DNA from: Chelatococcus sambhunathii
Lineage (GTDB): Bacteria; Pseudomonadota; Alphaproteobacteria; Rhizobiales; Methylopilaceae
NCBI GenBank assembly: GCA_031316315.1
Contig: JADBEO010000005.1
Location: 1-64,000, forward strand
Length of the DNA: 64,000 nucleotides
Direction of reading: 5' to 3'
Below the pieces are notes generated by a model. It was not told the DNA's origin. It was given only the letters and a program-made list of their open reading frames with translations, and did not search any database. The stretch's first letter is position 1, and every line of letters begins with the position of its first letter. Shown here piece after piece: positions 63,487 to 64,000 of this stretch. The position numbers and the translations under genes were made by a program.

Positions 63487-64000
63487 TGGCCGACGAATGG
63501 GCCGCGTTCCGAACGCAACCGGTCACCGCGCCTGCGGATGACGAGTGGGCGGCGTTCCGTACGTCGCCGTTGCGGAGCCCCGGCAGCTCAGCGACGCCGT
63601 CGCCTGCGCGAGACGCGGCCTTGGCCTTCCCGAGCGGCATCGCACGCGGCGCGGCCGAGCTCGCCATGTTCCCCGTGACCGCCAACAGGCTCCTTCAGTC
63701 CGGCGTCGATTATCTGTGGGATAGGGCGGACCCGGTGGTTCGGCATTTCCTCGGCGCGCGGCCGCTCCCGGAAGGCGAGCTGCAGCGCCGTCGAGACGCT
63801 GCGCCGAGCCTCGATCGAGACGTGTTCGGGGCCCAGGACGTCGCCCGCGGTGCGATGAACAGCGTCCTCTATGAGCCGAAGACGACGGCCGGCGAGTATG
63901 CTCGCACGATCGGTGAGTTCGCGCCGTCGGCCGCGATCGGCCCCGGCAGCGCCGCCTTCAAAGCCGCCGGGAACGCGTTGATTCCGGCGATCACGTCCGA
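63486..64000 (+). CDS. Large phage-type protein, N-terminal part, runs off the window
   Basis: Open to the window edge with no stop (171 complete codons). The N-terminus carries a duplicated octapeptide DEWAAFRT at 3-10 and 19-26, then a helical stretch (PSGIARGAAELAMFPVTANRLL), and TTAGEYARTIGEFAPSAAIGPGSAAF. The duplicated DEWAAFRT start and the EYARTIGEFAP pattern are seen in large virion/tail-associated proteins of alphaproteobacterial phages. The ATG overlaps the upstream stop. Confidence 0.6.
   Translation, partial: MADEWAAFRTQPVTAPADDEWAAFRTSPLRSPGSSATPSPARDAALAFPSGIARGAAELAMFPVTANRLLQSGVDYLWDRADPVVRHFLGARPLPEGELQRRRDAAPSLDRDVFGAQDVARGAMNSVLYEPKTTAGEYARTIGEFAPSAAIGPGSAAFKAAGNALIPAITS

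Overview
The window looks like chromosomal DNA of a high-GC, methylotrophic alphaproteobacterium of the Hyphomicrobiales (Methylobacterium / Methylopila / Hansschlegelia type). The evidence is a complete serine-cycle gene run (sgaA-hprA-mtdA-fchA-mtkA-mtkB-ppc-mclA, 40996-51132), an intracellular PHA depolymerase, a RegB/ActS-type redox kinase, two RpoH sigma factors and a lanmodulin homologue. The genus is an inference; no rRNA lies in the window.

Layout. 50-9716: metal/cofactor uptake and quinoprotein region. It holds an MFS siderophore importer coupled to a TonB receptor, an atypical PQQ dehydrogenase divergent from a second TonB receptor, and a TorF-type porin. 9830-15514: small secreted/cytosolic proteins, a PPP-type phosphoesterase, lanmodulin (11759-12169), PHA depolymerase and the sensor kinase. 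15684-24995: replication core, rpsT, rhodanese, dnaA, dnaN, recF, gyrB, with mscS on the other strand. 24992-29703: housekeeping hydrolase, YgjP-type metalloprotease, amidotransferase, TraB/GumN protein and a ThiF/MoeB enzyme. 29878-40661: rpoH, carD, fdxA, S4 protein, SUV3-like helicase, rpmB and a queuosine-precursor transporter, interrupted by a SulP transporter plus a truncated carbonic anhydrase. 40996-51132: serine cycle. 51243-53732: canonical rpoH, rluD-type synthase and a small membrane protein.

From tRNA-Glu(CTC) at 53828-53903 to the right edge the content changes to an integrated mobile element. It has an excisionase-like HTH protein under a palindromic operator, then an unknown gene, then a chain of four genes with 4-nt overlaps (PrimPol-RepA ATPase, 102-aa orphan, HGGxTG protein, small acidic protein). 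These are followed by a serine recombinase with clustered short repeats beside it and phage-virion-like genes running off the end. A 9-mer, GACATACAG, recurs on one strand only around the replication gene, including a tandem array with an exact 13-bp period that resembles iterons.

Working together: formaldehyde-level C1 units enter the serine cycle through MtdA and FchA, are carried through hydroxypyruvate and PEP to malate, and are split by MtkAB and Mcl to acetyl-CoA and glyoxylate; acetyl-CoA can be stored as PHB. The lanmodulin, PQQ dehydrogenase and TonB receptors suggest lanthanide/PQQ-dependent oxidation chemistry nearby, but no canonical xoxF or mxaF is in this window.
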